From positions 19,249 to 83,248 of the forward strand of contig JAWPHD010011510.1 in NCBI GenBank assembly GCA_037043455.1: a stretch of DNA of 64,000 nucleotides. Direction: 5' to 3'. A program made the translations under genes and the position numbers. The notes beneath the pieces were generated by a model that had not been told where the DNA came from, searched no databases, and saw nothing but the letters and a program-made list of their open reading frames with translations. Positions 10,811 to 61,257 of this stretch are shown here, in pieces (within the stretch, counting starts at the first letter, position 1; the number at the start of each line of letters is the position of its first letter). This stretch comes from Cyrtodaria siliqua. Its lineage: Eukaryota; Mollusca; Bivalvia; Adapedonta; Hiatellidae.

Positions 10811-11817
10811 GCGGTCGTTTATTCTTCCATCCTGACACTCTACTCCTTAAAGCTACACAATCCCGATAAAATAATACAATTTCAAGTTGTTTTAAACATA
10901 GGAACGCCTATAGATGAAGTTCTTTGCTGGTTTGTTGTCTACATTGTTTAGGCTGGTATATTGTCATAGCGTATATCGAGGCATTTGCATAATAGGCGTG
11001 ATAAACGCTTCGGTAACTTTGAAATTGTACCACCCAACGATTACGGGTATATAAGCCTAAACGTTTATATAGCAATTTGCTCAGATATCCGATAACTACA
11101 GATTATCGAACTCGATGAGGATATTTAGTGGCGTGCAATGTAACTATATACATGTTTGTTTTGTTGAACGAAAGGGAACAAGTAAAATGCGTAAGGCATA
11201 ACGTAAATACATCACTATGTAGAGAATTATAAACACTTACCCGCGTATTCCACATATGTTCCATATCTTGTATATACTTATTTCCTAAAATATCCTTCAA
11301 ATAATCCAAAATCACACACGTGTTATACATGTATACATATACAGAGAGCGTGTATCAGTAGCTAATAGTATGACACGTGAAATACATGCTCAAGTGTTGA
11401 CTCGGGACAGGGAGAAATTATTGTTTACAATGAGACACTTGAAGGATATTGTTCAAATTAAGTTATATATATGGAATTTTCTTTTGTTGGAAAAAGACCA
11501 GCAATATTATTTCTCGCAAGTCGTAGTTTTCAGGATGTGAGGAAGGGGTATACACATGAATGTCGCCCATCCGTCTATTCTTCAGTTGCACTTTTCAATT
11601 CCGGCGCTTCTTGGGAAAATAATAAGAGTCACAATTCGTAAAAAAGGGATCGCTCTTTCGTGCGAGCTTTTGTAGGTGCGTGCCTAAACCGTGCTTGTGT
11701 GCGTGCTTTTATGCATATATTTGTTAATATTTAAATCTGACGAATTTGAAAGGCATTTGAATACTACTTCTTCATAAAAAAGAAAATTCATAAAAAAAAA
11801 TGTTTTTAAAAGTGCTA
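10811..11817. other. No recognised feature
   Basis: Scattered short frames only; one possible minus-strand splice donor at 11226 is discussed under rejected items. Confidence 0.5.
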
Positions 11818-11894
11818 AGGCCTGGACTAGAACCCAGTCCGCAACGGCGAAAGCATACTAAGACAGCGCGTTAACCTATTGCGCTACGGAGGCC
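11818..11894 (-). other. tRNA-like pseudogene or SINE head
   Basis: On the minus strand GGCCTCCGTAGCGCAATAGG supplies an A box and GGACTGGGTTCTAGTCC a B box/T arm. The acceptor stem pairs only partly (GGCCTCC against AGGCC), so a functional tRNA is unlikely. Confidence 0.5.
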
Positions 11895-12645
11895 GATTAA
11901 CACTATCGTATTAATTAAGTTACTTTACATAAATATGCTCAATCGCGAAGACTGCTAATATCACGGTGCATAGACGTAACGGACCCTGGTTGCTCAAAAC
12001 TGCGTTACCTTGATTCTGGTTGCACTTGTAACGGACCCTGGTTGGTAAATGGACACTGGTGTCAAAAAGTTCGAACATAAAGATACAGTATCGTATGTAT
12101 AAGAAAAACAACTTTATGCGACGGAACTTTTGAATATCATATCCTTCGAAATGCATTTACTTATGTACAACAAATGTAGAATAATTCCTAACAAGCTTAC
12201 TCTTAACCGGTCGATACACAGATGATGACTTCAAAAAGCCAAACTTCCATATGTTCTCTCTGACTGATTTAATGTGATCCCAAACTGGTTTGCAACTGCT
12301 ATTGTTCAATAAAGATAACTGTTTAGTCTAAAAATCTGCAAATATTTACATCATGTCTAAATTTCAGAGCACCGGACCCTGGTTGCTTTGTAAAAAAAAA
12401 GCTTCAGATTCTGACAACAATATGTATCTTTGGCACCGGATCCTGGATACATACCTTCAGATTAAAAAGAAAACGACGATCGGGTATATGGCTCCACCAA
12501 AACAAACAATAAAAAAAACACATCTATTGGTTGCATGGTGTTTTAAGTCATCTTCAGCACATTTTAGGTTATATATGATGGTCGATTTTTTTATCAGTGG
12601 AGGCAAGGCAGACCAGTAGGACAAGTACTGCATGCCTCATGAAAT

Positions 12646-12722
12646 CTGGGAACGAGCTGGATTCGTACCCACGACCGTAGCGGTGAACTTGAAACAGTGC
12701 CTCACCACTCTGGACCACCGGT
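12646..12722 (-). other. tRNA-like unit (class II type) or SINE head
   Basis: The minus strand reads TGGTCCAGAGTGGTGAGGCA (A box) and GTCGTGGGTACGAATCCAGC (B box, one change from consensus). It resembles Leu/Ser-type tRNA heads and lies inside the 2.7-kb TIR element. Confidence 0.5.
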
Positions 12723-13079
12723 ACTAAAATCATTCATGCGGCAGCATGATGGAAAATAAAAAAAGAACAGCCCAATATTGAATGTAGAGGGTGTGGTCTT
12801 GTTATAGTGATAGAATCTGGTGATGAGTTTGGCTAAATGCATCTATGTCGTACAAGGTACAATACTAAAAATATGTACTCCGGACCTACGTTCGTGTATA
12901 TACGTTTGCGCCTTGAGATAATTCTCTTTTCACGACCTGTCTTCCGTCGATAGTACCCTAACATAAACTATGGGCCCGCAATAGACATTAACCAAACTAA
13001 CTTTCCCCGCAGCGCGCTGCATGATGGTTTTTGTCGCCGTTTTACATGACAATGACCTCAAACAGTTTTTATATTTGTA

Positions 13080-13370
13080 ACCGGAGGCCCCGGGTTCAAT
13101 CCTCCGTGGTGCCACTGAGTTTCGTCGGTGTGTTCTTGGGCAAGACACTTTCCCTTAGCCTCGTCTGTCGGATGGGGACGAAAACCGGGCGGTCTCGTGT
13201 ATCGGTCTGTCCTCCGAGCACGTTAAAGAACCATAGGAATCTATTCGATAATAAGAGTAGGGCACGGTTCCCGGATTCCTATGTATCATTCCTCTCTCTC
13301 TGGGGTGGCTCTAAATAACCTATACTGTGTTGATGATCCGTTAAACAACATTCAATATTTAAAAAAAAAA
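13080..13370 (+). mobile_element. SINE, 5'-truncated
   Basis: It starts at the B box (CCCGGGTTCAATCCTCCGTG), followed by GTGCCACTGAGTTTCG and the conserved word TTGGGCAAGACACTTTCCC shared with the SINE at 3874. It ends with CCGTTAAACAACATTCAAT and an A run. A related short fragment (GTGCCACTGGATTACTTCG) lies at about 20655-20690. Confidence 0.75.
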
Positions 13371-14679
13371 GTTTATTCAAAAGGCATTATCTTAGAGCAC
13401 GCAGCTGTGTACACACTGTCTGTAAAAATCCGAAAATTAAAAAAACAACACAATACATAAAAAACAAGAAAAACAACAACAATCAAATGAAATAGTAGGG
13501 GCGAGAGAATATAAGGATTCAGACTATATCATCAACATGTCAGCGTCAAAGAAGATATAAAATAGTTGGAAAAAACGAACTACAGCGTATCTGGGAATGA
13601 AACAATATTTATTACCTGTCTCCCAAAAGAAAGGAAGGATACATACAAATCCGAGAAGCTGCCCTAATCTTACTTACGAATATATTTTTCTTTGAGCAAA
13701 TTGTTTTAAGGATAGACTCCGAAACACAGAACCGGTGTACATACCAATCGGACGGACGAGAATAAAGGAACATGTTTTACTCAATAATACACAGAAGAAA
13801 TTGACTTGCGGCGATAAGGCTTCATCCGGGTCAAATGCAACGTGCTATCAAGTAGACCACGCCAGCACCCTTGAAGTGTTCGAGTTCCTCGCTGATGTTT
13901 GGAGGGTGAAAACTCGTTAAATGTAAAAATCTTTAAAATATCTCAGCACATTGTTTTTTTCCATACGGTGACACCCGCATAAACCCCACCCAATTGAAAA
14001 TGTCGCAGCTTTATCTTCCACCGCTGATATCAGACCGAGATATTTCGAACAGGGGAACATATCTAGTCGTTTTTGGACTAGGGGTCTTTTCAAGCCCTAG
14101 TCTTAGCAGGCGAGAAAATTCGAGCACGCTAGAAGCCGCAACAGATCGTCACTGACGAAATGTATCACTACGCTAACAGACAGAGAGAGCGTCAGCTGTC
14201 ATTTTGATTGGATGTTCATTCGAATAAAAGAGATAAACACATCCCACTCACTGTTTGCATATTCATAGGGGCCCTGGCCATGTGTAGAGAAGACAATAGT
14301 TCTCCGGATCAGACAAATACCATCTAAATCTAAAATAAGCTGTGGGAAATGGAAAGAAAATTGAAGAATGTGATGTTTGGGCCTATGCTTTTTTTCTACT
14401 AAGACAAGAAACAAGATGATATGTTTTATCTCGAAATATTATAAACCCCGTTTGGACCCCGTACATCAAGCTTTGCAAACCTGGGATGAAGTAGCTCATT
14501 TGCATATTAATGTCGAAAGGACCAATGCTTCCGACCAAAAGCAGTTATTTTTCAGCAAAATAGTTTACGTGTTTTTACCCGCCAGGGTCCTTTACATGAG
14601 TAACCAGGATCAAGGTAACGCTGTTTTGAGCAGCCAGTGTCCGTTACGTCTGTCCACCGTGAATATAAACCATTGATTT

Positions 14680-15240
14680 TCAACATATTGCTTTTCCAGG
14701 TCCGTAGCTACACTGGGGCACACAGAGGTATTTGTCTTGGTTGAATTTTGGGAATGTACATACTTTACATAAAAACAACTATATACTAGTATATAAGGAC
14801 CCTGGGGGAAATGCAACACATTGAAGGAAATTAAAACAAAATCTAGGGTGGAGAGGGAGGTTAATGCCACTGGACACCAAAATAAGGGATATGCCTCGGT
14901 TAAATTTCAGGGCTGGTTACGGGCCAGTTTTCGTTCAAAATTACTTTACAAATCAATAAACTTAGGAAAGATTAATTACTAGTATTTGAACTTAATTGTT
15001 ATACTAAAACTTTCGGTTTTTAGTTAACACTTACCCTGTCTTACAGACGGAAGCTGACATCTTTCATATTTTCTTTGATTTTGAAATATTATCAATCAGA
15101 ATTTTAATGTTCAGATTGCCAATTCATACATTTGTGTTGCATTTTTTTTTGTTTCGTGAAAACATCAATATTGGGCCCCACCCCAAAACATTGGGGTGTG
15201 GAGTCCTCCGGCTCTTACGCCTATGTTTATAAGACTATAT
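14680..15240. other. No recognised feature
   Basis: Nothing supportable on either strand. Confidence 0.6.
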
Positions 15241-15245
15241 AGAAA

Positions 15246-15465
15246 CTCTCTCTCTCTATCTCACTGCTTCCACCCCACTCCTTCCTTCCTCCACTCTCTC
15301 TCCCCTTTTCTCACTTTTTCCCCTCCCTACCTCTCGCTTTCTTTCTTTCTCTGTATCTCTTTCTCTGTGTGTGTGTCTCTCTCTTTCTCTCTTTACTTCT
15401 CCCTCTTTTTGACTCTCCATGTCTCTCTCTCCGTCTCTGTGTCTCTCTGTATCTCTCTATCCATT
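15246..15465. repeat. Imperfect CT-rich (polypyrimidine) tract
   Basis: About 220 bp of mixed CTCTCT, CTTTCTTT and TGTGTCTCT on the plus strand. The open frames across it are repeat translation. Confidence 0.85.
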
Positions 15466-16555
15466 TTATTTTCAATTTCAAAACTTCAATTCATGCATAA
15501 ATTAAGAGGAATTCATTAAAATTATGTTGATTGATAATCTACTAATATGTGTAAACCATGCATGCATAACTTCACATAACAAATACTATATCTCCATCTT
15601 GACCATTGGTTACGAGCCTCTGCCAATATTCCCATTTCGATAAACAATGTCTCCCTTGTGTTTTGTGTCAATATACACTACACACAAACACACAAACACG
15701 AACATAAAAATGGAGGATTATTTGTATATAATAGTTTCTTTGATGCAACGCGATAGTTGGAAAGGCTACGTTTAATTATAGGTATTGTTTTGGATTATAT
15801 ATACATATGGACTTATAAGGTTGTTTGAGTAAGTACATTTGTAGCTTCCTTTTCAATTTCTAATGACTTGTATTTCCTATTAGGTCTTTCTTCTGAAGAT
15901 TGGTCTCATCAGTTCGGTGGTAAAATGCTGTCTGCTAAAATCCACTTTTATACCCGTTATAAGACCTGTGGTCGATTCACAAAGTATCTGAAGCGTCTCA
16001 TACAGTACCGCCTTATCTCATTAATATTCAGTGAATTTAGGTGGTGCGCGTGTTGTATATATGAACCCACACGTATACAGTAATCACTTAGTACAACATG
16101 CGTAATAACCGTTATAATTGTTCAGTTCTAGTTTGCCTTTTATCGGGATTGTGTAGCTTTAAGAAAGGTAGTCAATACAAAAAACTTAAACGAGGGAATC
16201 TTTCGCATAAATAAACAGAATGTACAACTGAACAAATATGGAAATGATACCAATTGTTGAATCAATATATTCAACTGCCTGACCAGTATAATATTCAATA
16301 AGGGTGCAACACGTGTAACACGCTTTGAATTACCCGCTCGCCCTAAGCGCTTCGAAAGCCCTGTCATATTACTTTCGAAAAACAAAACAAAATATAAAAT
16401 AGGCTCAGTTTTTCAATATTTCGGCCTAAGGCCTTTATCAAGAAAACAAAGTTGATATGACTACATCTTGACAGCGTCTATTACACACAAATGGTCAACG
16501 GAAATGAAAACAACGTCGCTTCGATTGCCACTATCACGCCGTTATTTTAATTTCT
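15466..16555. other. No recognised feature; downstream flank of the receptor-like gene
   Basis: This contains the 3' flank of the minus-strand gene. I saw no clear polyadenylation AATAAA on the minus strand close to the stop. Confidence 0.5.
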
Positions 16556-16643
16556 CCCCTCGTCTGCCTTTTTGTTTTAAATAAAATGTCTGTGGAATCG
16601 GGATTGGTTGTTTCAATATATCTCCTCGTCTTTTTTAAATATT
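16556..16643 (-). pseudogene. Decayed tandem copy of the last coding exon
   Basis: This repeats exon 10 (16644-16772) about 117 bp downstream. On the minus strand it has the same TTTAG|AATATTT start and the ATTGAAAC..CCCGATTCCACAGACATTTT core, encoding RRYIETTNPDSTDILF in one frame. An in-frame TAA right after the start, plus a shift, prevents use in the exon 10 frame. Confidence 0.7.
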
Positions 16644-54473
<37,830 letters not shown>

Positions 54474-54879
54474 CTATCCTTTTAGCAATCCGTCTGTCAC
54501 TCACATTGATTATAGTATTAAGTATACAAATGACTTCGGTCGTGTTCAGGTGTCACAGTCTCATTGCTGCTATCTGTTGTGCAAACAAACATTTAATTTT
54601 ACCCATGTATGTACAGATATAGACATTTTTCTTTTTAAAAATGAGGAAGCATACATGTAAATCTGAGATCAAGGATTACAGGCTGATAATTGCCACAGTT
54701 TATATCAGTGTCTTAGTCTAGGCCTTAATATGTGGAAAGACGGGTGGAGAAAGGGCTTTCTTTGACCTAGTGACTAATTCTTCTACGTAGAGTATCGTAG
54801 CTTGTAAAGGGTCTGAATTTAATTAGATAGACGAGCGTTATGACTATTGCTTTATTAAAAATGCCGCATTGTGCCTTGT
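54474..54879. promoter_or_regulatory. Putative 5' leader and promoter side of the receptor-like gene
   Basis: By position only. The minus strand upstream of the ATG at 54473 includes a minimal ATG-TGA about 30 bp ahead. No convincing TATA box or initiator is visible, and further upstream exons cannot be excluded. Confidence 0.25.
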
Positions 54880-55200
54880 GAACATTCTAGCTCTTTCATT
54901 TTACATCTGATCTTGACCAATGCTTGGCTGAATGTTGTTAAAAGCTAGAATGCTTTTGAAAACTAGACATATCGGACAATATACAGCAGGGTTATGTCAG
55001 GGTTATGGCCCTAGCACTTTCATTTTCCATCTGATCATTACCAATGTCGACCAGATTGTTGATAGTAATTAAAGCGCTGATAAATTTAAAAAAAACAGCT
55101 AGATTAGATTACCAATACTAAAGTTATGGTCCTTGATTTATTGAAAACTACTATATTTTGTTTTGTTAAATATCTATAGCTACTTCATTTTGCATCATTT
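54880..55200. repeat. Degenerate units of the 160-bp non-coding family
   Basis: Three eroded copies of CTAGCWCTTTCATTTTRCATCTGATC and GTTATGG-type words with about 135-150 bp spacing. Confidence 0.5.
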
Positions 55201-57335
55201 GCGATGTCAATTGCGTCTCTGACTAACGCTAAATAGAACGGCTATGACAAAAAACGCCCACATGCCCAAGGCAATCTGAAATTTAGGTTGAATGTATGGA
55301 ACCTGAAAATCTCGTAAAACATATGTATGTTTCATGTTCAAACATACTATGAAGACGAAGAATGTACTCATGATTTTAGATTGCCTGAATTTAATAATAT
55401 ATCCTGCGAAATTTTGTAAACATTTTAGAATTTGTTCCGTAAAATAGGTGAATTCCATCCAGAATTGTAATTAATTGATAGTTATGTGGAAATCGCTAAT
55501 GATAAGCAATTGCTGTACAACTGAATATATGCAAATAGAGGAGAAGCTTTGCATAAAACAGACTAGAACCTGCCTCAACAGCTGCATGCGACCAACAGAT
55601 AACAGACTTCAGCAAAACACATACATTCTTTTGATATTAAAAAAGTATTATTTTATATTTTAAATAGAAATCATGCATTCGATACTTAAGAACTCCGTGG
55701 CATATTCAGAAGAAAAAAAAGCGGCTACATTAACCTGACAAGAGTATGACTGTAATAGAAACCCAGACTACGATGTTGACGAGAGTAAATTTGAAACCCA
55801 TGTGCACGTCAAGCTCAATGTTTAAGATTTGGAAGATTAACCATACAACAATTAAATGCCGATTTTCAAAAAAAGCTTTCGTTTGAAAACATAAAGACGT
55901 TGAATGTAACTGCGCGATTACATTTCTGTGTAAGATCAAGAACATCATTTTCAGGAAGGCATACATACAGACTTAATTACACGTATATATACTGAAATAA
56001 ATAAGTTTAGCAAGTAAATATGGATATCTAGCTTAAATAAATCTATTGTAATTTTATAATGTAAAGTATTAAAAACATTGGAATGACATAGGGTGATATT
56101 CTTTTTCATCTGTTATTTGTGCTCCAATGTAAGTATCAGAGTTATCTCCTATTTAGTTAAAACAGCATATTTCACATTTAAAAAATATAAATATGGTAAA
56201 GAGCTTGATTAAACTTTATTAAATAACTATTCTGGGTCTCAAGTTAATATGAAAAAGGCACGGCCGGATTTATCCAGTTTGAGTAATAAATTTAAAATTT
56301 CAAACTGAGGATACTGCACTAATCGGATCCTCCTTGTATATGTAAACAAATACTGAGAATCACTAGCCTAATAAATTGGCTCCTATGCCGTTTTTTTATT
56401 ATAATTCTATGTTCTATGTAACTGTAACTCGCCGATACGAAAAAAATCAAAAAATCATTAAACGTGTATTTTAACACACTACGAGATTCACGTGCATGTG
56501 TTCAGTACGGGCCATTCGACAGACTCTGTCAATTTCAGATAAGTTCAGAATCAATCGAGATGTTGCGAAGGTGTGTGGAAGTAGGTGGAATGGTCAGGTT
56601 CTCAAAGATATCCCAACATACTGTTGTTTTGTTTTATCAAATTTACACCTATATCAATGGTGTGCCCCCGCCCCATCCCCACCTCCATCCACCAACCATC
56701 CCCCACCCCATCATCACCACAACCCGAATGTTTTTGTTTTGGATTATTTGGATATTAACATTTAAATTTGAACACAATCATTTACATATAAAACAATTTA
56801 GATTAAATTCAGATGCACAGATGAAATATCGATAAAAAGAAAACTGAATCGAGGTCACAATAAAAAAATGCTAGATTCTCATCCCCTCCGTCCCCGAGTT
56901 GCTTTTCGACCACACATTTCTTTAAAATGACAGCATTTTTTAATTAAAACTGATAAAAAATAACATTTCACAGCCTTTTTTCTAATGGTATATACTGGCT
57001 ATATAATTTATTATTGTTTGAAAAATCGAATAGTGGAGCTGCGCTATTCTCCGACAGCTCTTTTTAATTATAAACTGCGTATTAAATTATTACTTAGTGG
57101 TGGGGAAAAAAATGGACCAAATTCTAATAATATATATATACATTACATGTATTGTCAACATTATTCATGGAAATGCTGGAAACTGGAGCCAGATTAAGAT
57201 TTTTAGTCATTGGTTTATAGTTATCTAAATCAAAGATCCAAAATACTCCTTCAATTAATATTTAATCAGTCCATATTTAATCAAATAGTGTATAATTACT
57301 TATTATTGCGTGAAGAGAAAAAAGAAAAAAAAAAA
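55201..57335. other. No supported gene; two hydrophobic minus-strand frames
   Basis: Frames 55458-55207 and 55966-55730 each end in a helix-like stretch (FQIALGMWAFFVIAVLF; FTLVNIVVWVSITVILL). Splice phases do not join them and I recognise no family. 56650-56740 is CCA/CCCC-rich. Confidence 0.3.
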
Positions 57336-57403
57336 TGTTAGGGACTTGAACTCGGATCTTCTGCAAAGAAGTCGGGAGATGTTACCATTAGGCCACGGCA
57401 TCA
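57336..57403 (-). other. tRNA-like pseudogene
   Basis: The minus strand reads GCCGTGGCCTAATGGTAACA (A box) and CCGAGTTCAAGTCCC (B box) in tRNA spacing. The acceptor and anticodon stems are imperfect (CTTC/GAAG with a 6-nt loop). Confidence 0.55.
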
Positions 57404-57619
57404 AACGCGTGACGTCATAATTAAATAGTATATATTCTAATGTTTTAGGCTGATTTTATGACTCGTAATACTCACGGAAGACCTAAATACTGTGAATAGT
57501 AGCGTCAATAGTGCTTATTAAACTGCAAAGTCAGTTGAAATTGTTCTATTTAGTCGTATTTATCGATTATTGGTCGATAAGTGGTCACGGGCGACACAGT
57601 CAGTCTGATACGCTTTAAT

Positions 57620-57873
57620 TGCGGAATTTAACGAAAAGTTCCGATGGCATTGATCGTACAAAGTCGGTCAATTCCGTCATTCTTCGGTGATAGCGAGATG
57701 TTGCGAATGGCACCCAGACAAGGAACATCGCCGAAGAGGCCCGAAATGAAATTACCATGCCTATCAGCGGAAGTAGCTACTGGTTTCCCATTCCGTAAGC
57801 TTGACTCCCATATACTTGGCCGAAATCGGAAACTAAAGGGATAATTTTTTTCAAACTCATAGTATGTGAACAA
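57620..57873. other. Unrecognised GC-richer stretch with open frames on both strands
   Basis: Minus 57873-57628 encodes FRFRPSIWESSLRNGKPVAT and LGAIRNISLSPKNDGIDRLC; plus 57644-57844 is open as well. Composition differs from the flanks, which could mark an old exon or gene fragment. No motif or splice pair decides. Confidence 0.25.
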
Positions 57874-59369
57874 AAGTTGAGACCGTTAAGGGGATTTTCA
57901 TCCCCTATAAAACACGTAAAACTAATTGACAATAACCTTGCCATTTTAAAGATATATGGAACCAAAGTTTACCATTTGTGAAATTACCTCCCTTTACATT
58001 GAGAATAAGAACAATTTTTTTTTCGCAGATATCGTTTGCAAACAATGCCCTGTATATAGTCCATAATTATGTTAAATATATTGTTTAGGACCGCTGCCAC
58101 GCATAGTCTAGAACATGAGCAATGGGATTTACCATGTTATTTACTTGCTAAACTTATTTCTTTCAGTATATATTTCCTCTGGATAGCAAATATATTTAGA
58201 TACTTTGTTATGTGTTTATATTTTATATGACATTTAACTTTTCCTTGTCTTTAAGTTTATAGCGCGTTAGCGGTAAGGGGTATTGGGTTTGGTTGAGGGA
58301 GTGCCAAAATAACTCGTAAAATAGGATATGACTCGGTGAAAATGATAGGCTGGCTACGGGAAAAGAATGTGTAAGAAAATAGTTGACATATATATATCCA
58401 AGATGATAAAGGGACGCATACTTTTAGTAACCCTTGCATCTCAAGCGCATTTATTCTTTCTGCAAATTTATAAATCAAATAAAACGGTTTTTGTGTCCCG
58501 TTATCACATGAATAGTTATATGAGGACAGCGATCTCAGACGGAGATGACATATAGGACGAATACAAATTACAATATGAACAAAAGCAAATGAGATTTTCT
58601 TTTACTATTTATCATTGTTTTAGCATGTGTTAACGCTTCGACTGATTAATAAAGAATGTGCCGACGGCTCATATTACAATATCAAATTACAGATATACTT
58701 TTGGTCGTATGTATTTTCACTAGTTTAATTAGAATTTTGAATCAAAAAGAACAACAAAACTAGACAGATGTGTTCATTTACGAAAATGTTTTTATGTTAC
58801 AGTTCGGTTTGTTTATTTGTATATGCAGTTGCATAAGTTACTTCTCACGTTTACCCTAACAATGTCTTCAACATTCAAGTTCATGATCTCTAGTACACAT
58901 GTTAAACACTGTCATTGCCGTTAATTTACATATGACTAACTCTTACTCTTAGGTCGTATTCATGAATGTGGATATTGAGACGCATTAAAATTGTTTATGT
59001 AAACAGATTTTCTCACATACACTCGTTTTCTATGAATTGTTAATGTACACATAACGTGCATTTATATCAATAATGCAATCATATAACAAGAGTAAGCAGT
59101 AAATACTATAACAAAACCAGAGCTGTTATCTGATATCCGACATGTTTACCTTTTGTCCGCTTAATCATACCTTTATATCTGATAGTATTTGCCTGCCTAC
59201 CTCGGGTCTATTTTCAGTCATATGTGTCATTGTAGCATGGTAACATACAATTCTCTTTGTTCGGGCACAGGTGTAAATCGTTTAATTGAAAATAAGACCT
59301 GTCAGAATAACTGTGAGAATAACAGTGAGAATAACAGTTAGAATAACTGAAATAGAGCTGAAATGGACA
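57874..59369. other. No recognised feature
   Basis: Nothing supportable. Confidence 0.6.
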
Positions 59370-59495
59370 TGCTACAAAACAAATAGAGTATGGTTTCATC
59401 TCGATGGTTAATTTAAACACCTCGATGGCTACGCCCATCTCGATGTTTAAATGAACCAACTCAATGAAACCATACTCTATCTATTACTTGTAGCA
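59370..59495. mobile_element. Foldback (hairpin) element, copy 1
   Basis: About 48-bp arms (59384-59431 and 59432-59479): TAGAGTATGGTTTCATCTCG opposite AATGAAACCATACTCTA, meeting at GGCTACGCCC. Outer TGCTACAA (59370) and TTGTAGCA (59488) extend the inverted symmetry. Confidence 0.85.
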
Positions 59496-59645
59496 CAGTC
59501 GGTGACATTTCCTTTGATGAATGCAGAGCATTAAATCGTAAAATTTAGGGTAACTAAAGGAGAGTGGCTTTACCGTACTACAACTACCAGATATTGGAAT
59601 TTAGAGTACGGTCACTATGACGTCACAGTGTTACTAAGTAATCCA

Positions 59646-59775
59646 TGCTACAAAAAAAGATAGAGTCTGTCTCAGCTCGTTGGTTATTTAAACAACTCGA
59701 TGGGCTACGCCCATCTCGGTGTTTAAATAAGCCAACTCGCTGAGACCAGACTCAATATATTACTTAGTGTATTCA
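59646..59775. mobile_element. Foldback (hairpin) element, copy 2
   Basis: Same family as copy 1: TAGAGTCTGTCTCAGCTCGT opposite GAGACCAGACTCAATA, meeting at GGGCTACGCCC, with the TTTAAACA.CTCGATGG words shared. The right outer end is eroded. Confidence 0.85.
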
Positions 59776-59829
59776 TCATAATTTGTACAATTCATTCATT
59801 CATATGCAGTATGGTGATAACGTGTTTGT

Positions 59830-60115
59830 TAGAGGATATTACCTGGCGGGGATATCATTATTTACACTGTCCCGTTTTATTGGGATGGTAATAAGGTAGG
59901 AGTGAGGTTTGATGCACCTTAGAACCTGGTTTAAACCCGAAAGCTCTTTTTCGTCACTGACCGTTCTAAGGCGGTAGCCCTATTGCCAACCCCTTTATCT
60001 TTGAGATGACATATCTTGCCTTTTATTCAGTTGTAACTGTTGTTTGTTTCTATGCGTGTTTTGATTGACTTGTCCTTGAATGCTACATTTTCTGTTCGAC
60101 TTTCTACATTTCCAG
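59830..60115 (+). mobile_element. Diverged 3' tail of the Penelope-like family, plus strand
   Basis: GTCCCGTTTTATTGGGATGG, CCTGGTTTAAACCC, GTCACTGACCGTTCTAAGGC and GGTAGCCCTATTGCCAACCC follow the same order as the tails at 6.4, 22.3 and 33.2 kb read on the minus strand. It ends with TGAATGCTACATTTTCTG. Confidence 0.7.
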
Positions 60116-61249
60116 AGTTAACCGGTGCCAAAATACAAACACAGTTTGACTTTGATAACAACAATAACCACCAAATCGAAATAGGCTGTTCCAAAGTATA
60201 TCCCTAAGGCTGAGTCGGCGGCTCACTAAGGAATTCATTTTAGCTCAATTTTACAACCCGCCCCATTCTAACCTAGAAAGTTCAAGTTACTCGCACACAA
60301 ATGCATACCACTCCGCCTATCAAGAGCATAATCCCCACACACACACCACCACCACCACCATCACCACCACCACAGTCTCAGGATTTTTTATTAAACTCCG
60401 TCTCTCTTTTCTTATCTAAGGAAACGGTACCTCAACCAGAAGTTATACCTCAGCCAGAACCATCTCTTCCTGCCTTTTTGTTCAACTAGCTATTAGCCCT
60501 CCCACCGGTCACCCGGCCGAAAAAAAGTTTCCTTCCCATCTCCCTTGTCTGGCTTTTGTTTTACCCCAAAGGAAAGCCACTTCTAATTAGAATACCCAGC
60601 CCATGTTGAAAATACAACACACGTTTCAAGTGCTCCCTCACATCCCAAGAAAAATAATATTATTTACCTCACTTCTCATATCTTTTGTTTATCCAGTAAC
60701 CCTCTTTTCTCTGAAAGTAATTTTGTCTTCACTTCTCCCTTTTTTACCAAAGGAAAGCTACTTTTGACCAAGATTCTCATAGCAAACTCACTTATCAAGA
60801 GCCACCACCAACCCCTTAACCTCAATTACTTTTTTGAGATTCCGCAACCTCCACACACGCACGCACGCAACCACGCACGCAGGCACGCACGCACGCACAC
60901 ACCTCTTGAATATCGAGTACTTCCCTGTGATTCCCCATCCCACTCTCCTTGAATATTTCAGTATCCACACCTCTTTTACAAAAGGTAGCTTACTTTTGAC
61001 AAAAGATCCCGCCTCATTTGGGAAAAAACACTAATCCATACCCAATTACTTTATTTTATCCCCTACCCGCACCACCCGCCCTCTACCCCAAAAACACACT
61101 CATTTACCCCTTTTTACCTAAGGTTGGCGGCTTTTGAAAAAGACCCTTCTATGAACCGTCCTACCCCACCTTCGGGTATATCCCTGTAATTCACCAAACC
61201 AGCCTTGTGTCTCTTTTACCCCAGAGAAATGAGAAGAATACTGGGGAAT
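60116..61249. repeat. Pyrimidine-rich DNA with simple repeats
   Basis: (ACC)n at 60342-60372 and CGCACGCA at 60853-60900. Between them are repeated words such as AAAGGAAAGCYACTTYT (60568, 60747) and CTTTTACAAAAGGTAGCTTAC (60971), suggesting an eroded C-rich tandem repeat of about 180-230 bp. The open frames show no protein character. Confidence 0.55.
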
Positions 61250-61257
61250 TCAGGAAC

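Larger units (their letters stand above)
11958..14666. mobile_element. 2.7-kb element with about 85-bp inverted ends
   Basis: 11958-12041 and 14582-14666 are inverted copies at roughly 85-88% identity, containing GACGTAACGGACMCTGG, GCGTTACCTTGATYCTGGTT and AAGGACCCTGG-type words. The word GGACCCTGGTTG recurs at 11982, 12032 and 12371, like iterated binding sites. The interior holds a tRNA-like unit and a SINE but no transposase I can recognise. Target duplication and superfamily are unresolved. Confidence 0.6.

Noticed and set aside
11226..11300. Possible 54-nt minus-strand exon with a GTAAGT donor
   Set aside because: Weak acceptor, no recognisable residues, and no neighbouring exon in phase.
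55207..55966. Two hydrophobic minus-strand frames as exons of a membrane protein
   Set aside because: Donor and acceptor phases (1 and 0) do not match and no family is recognisable.
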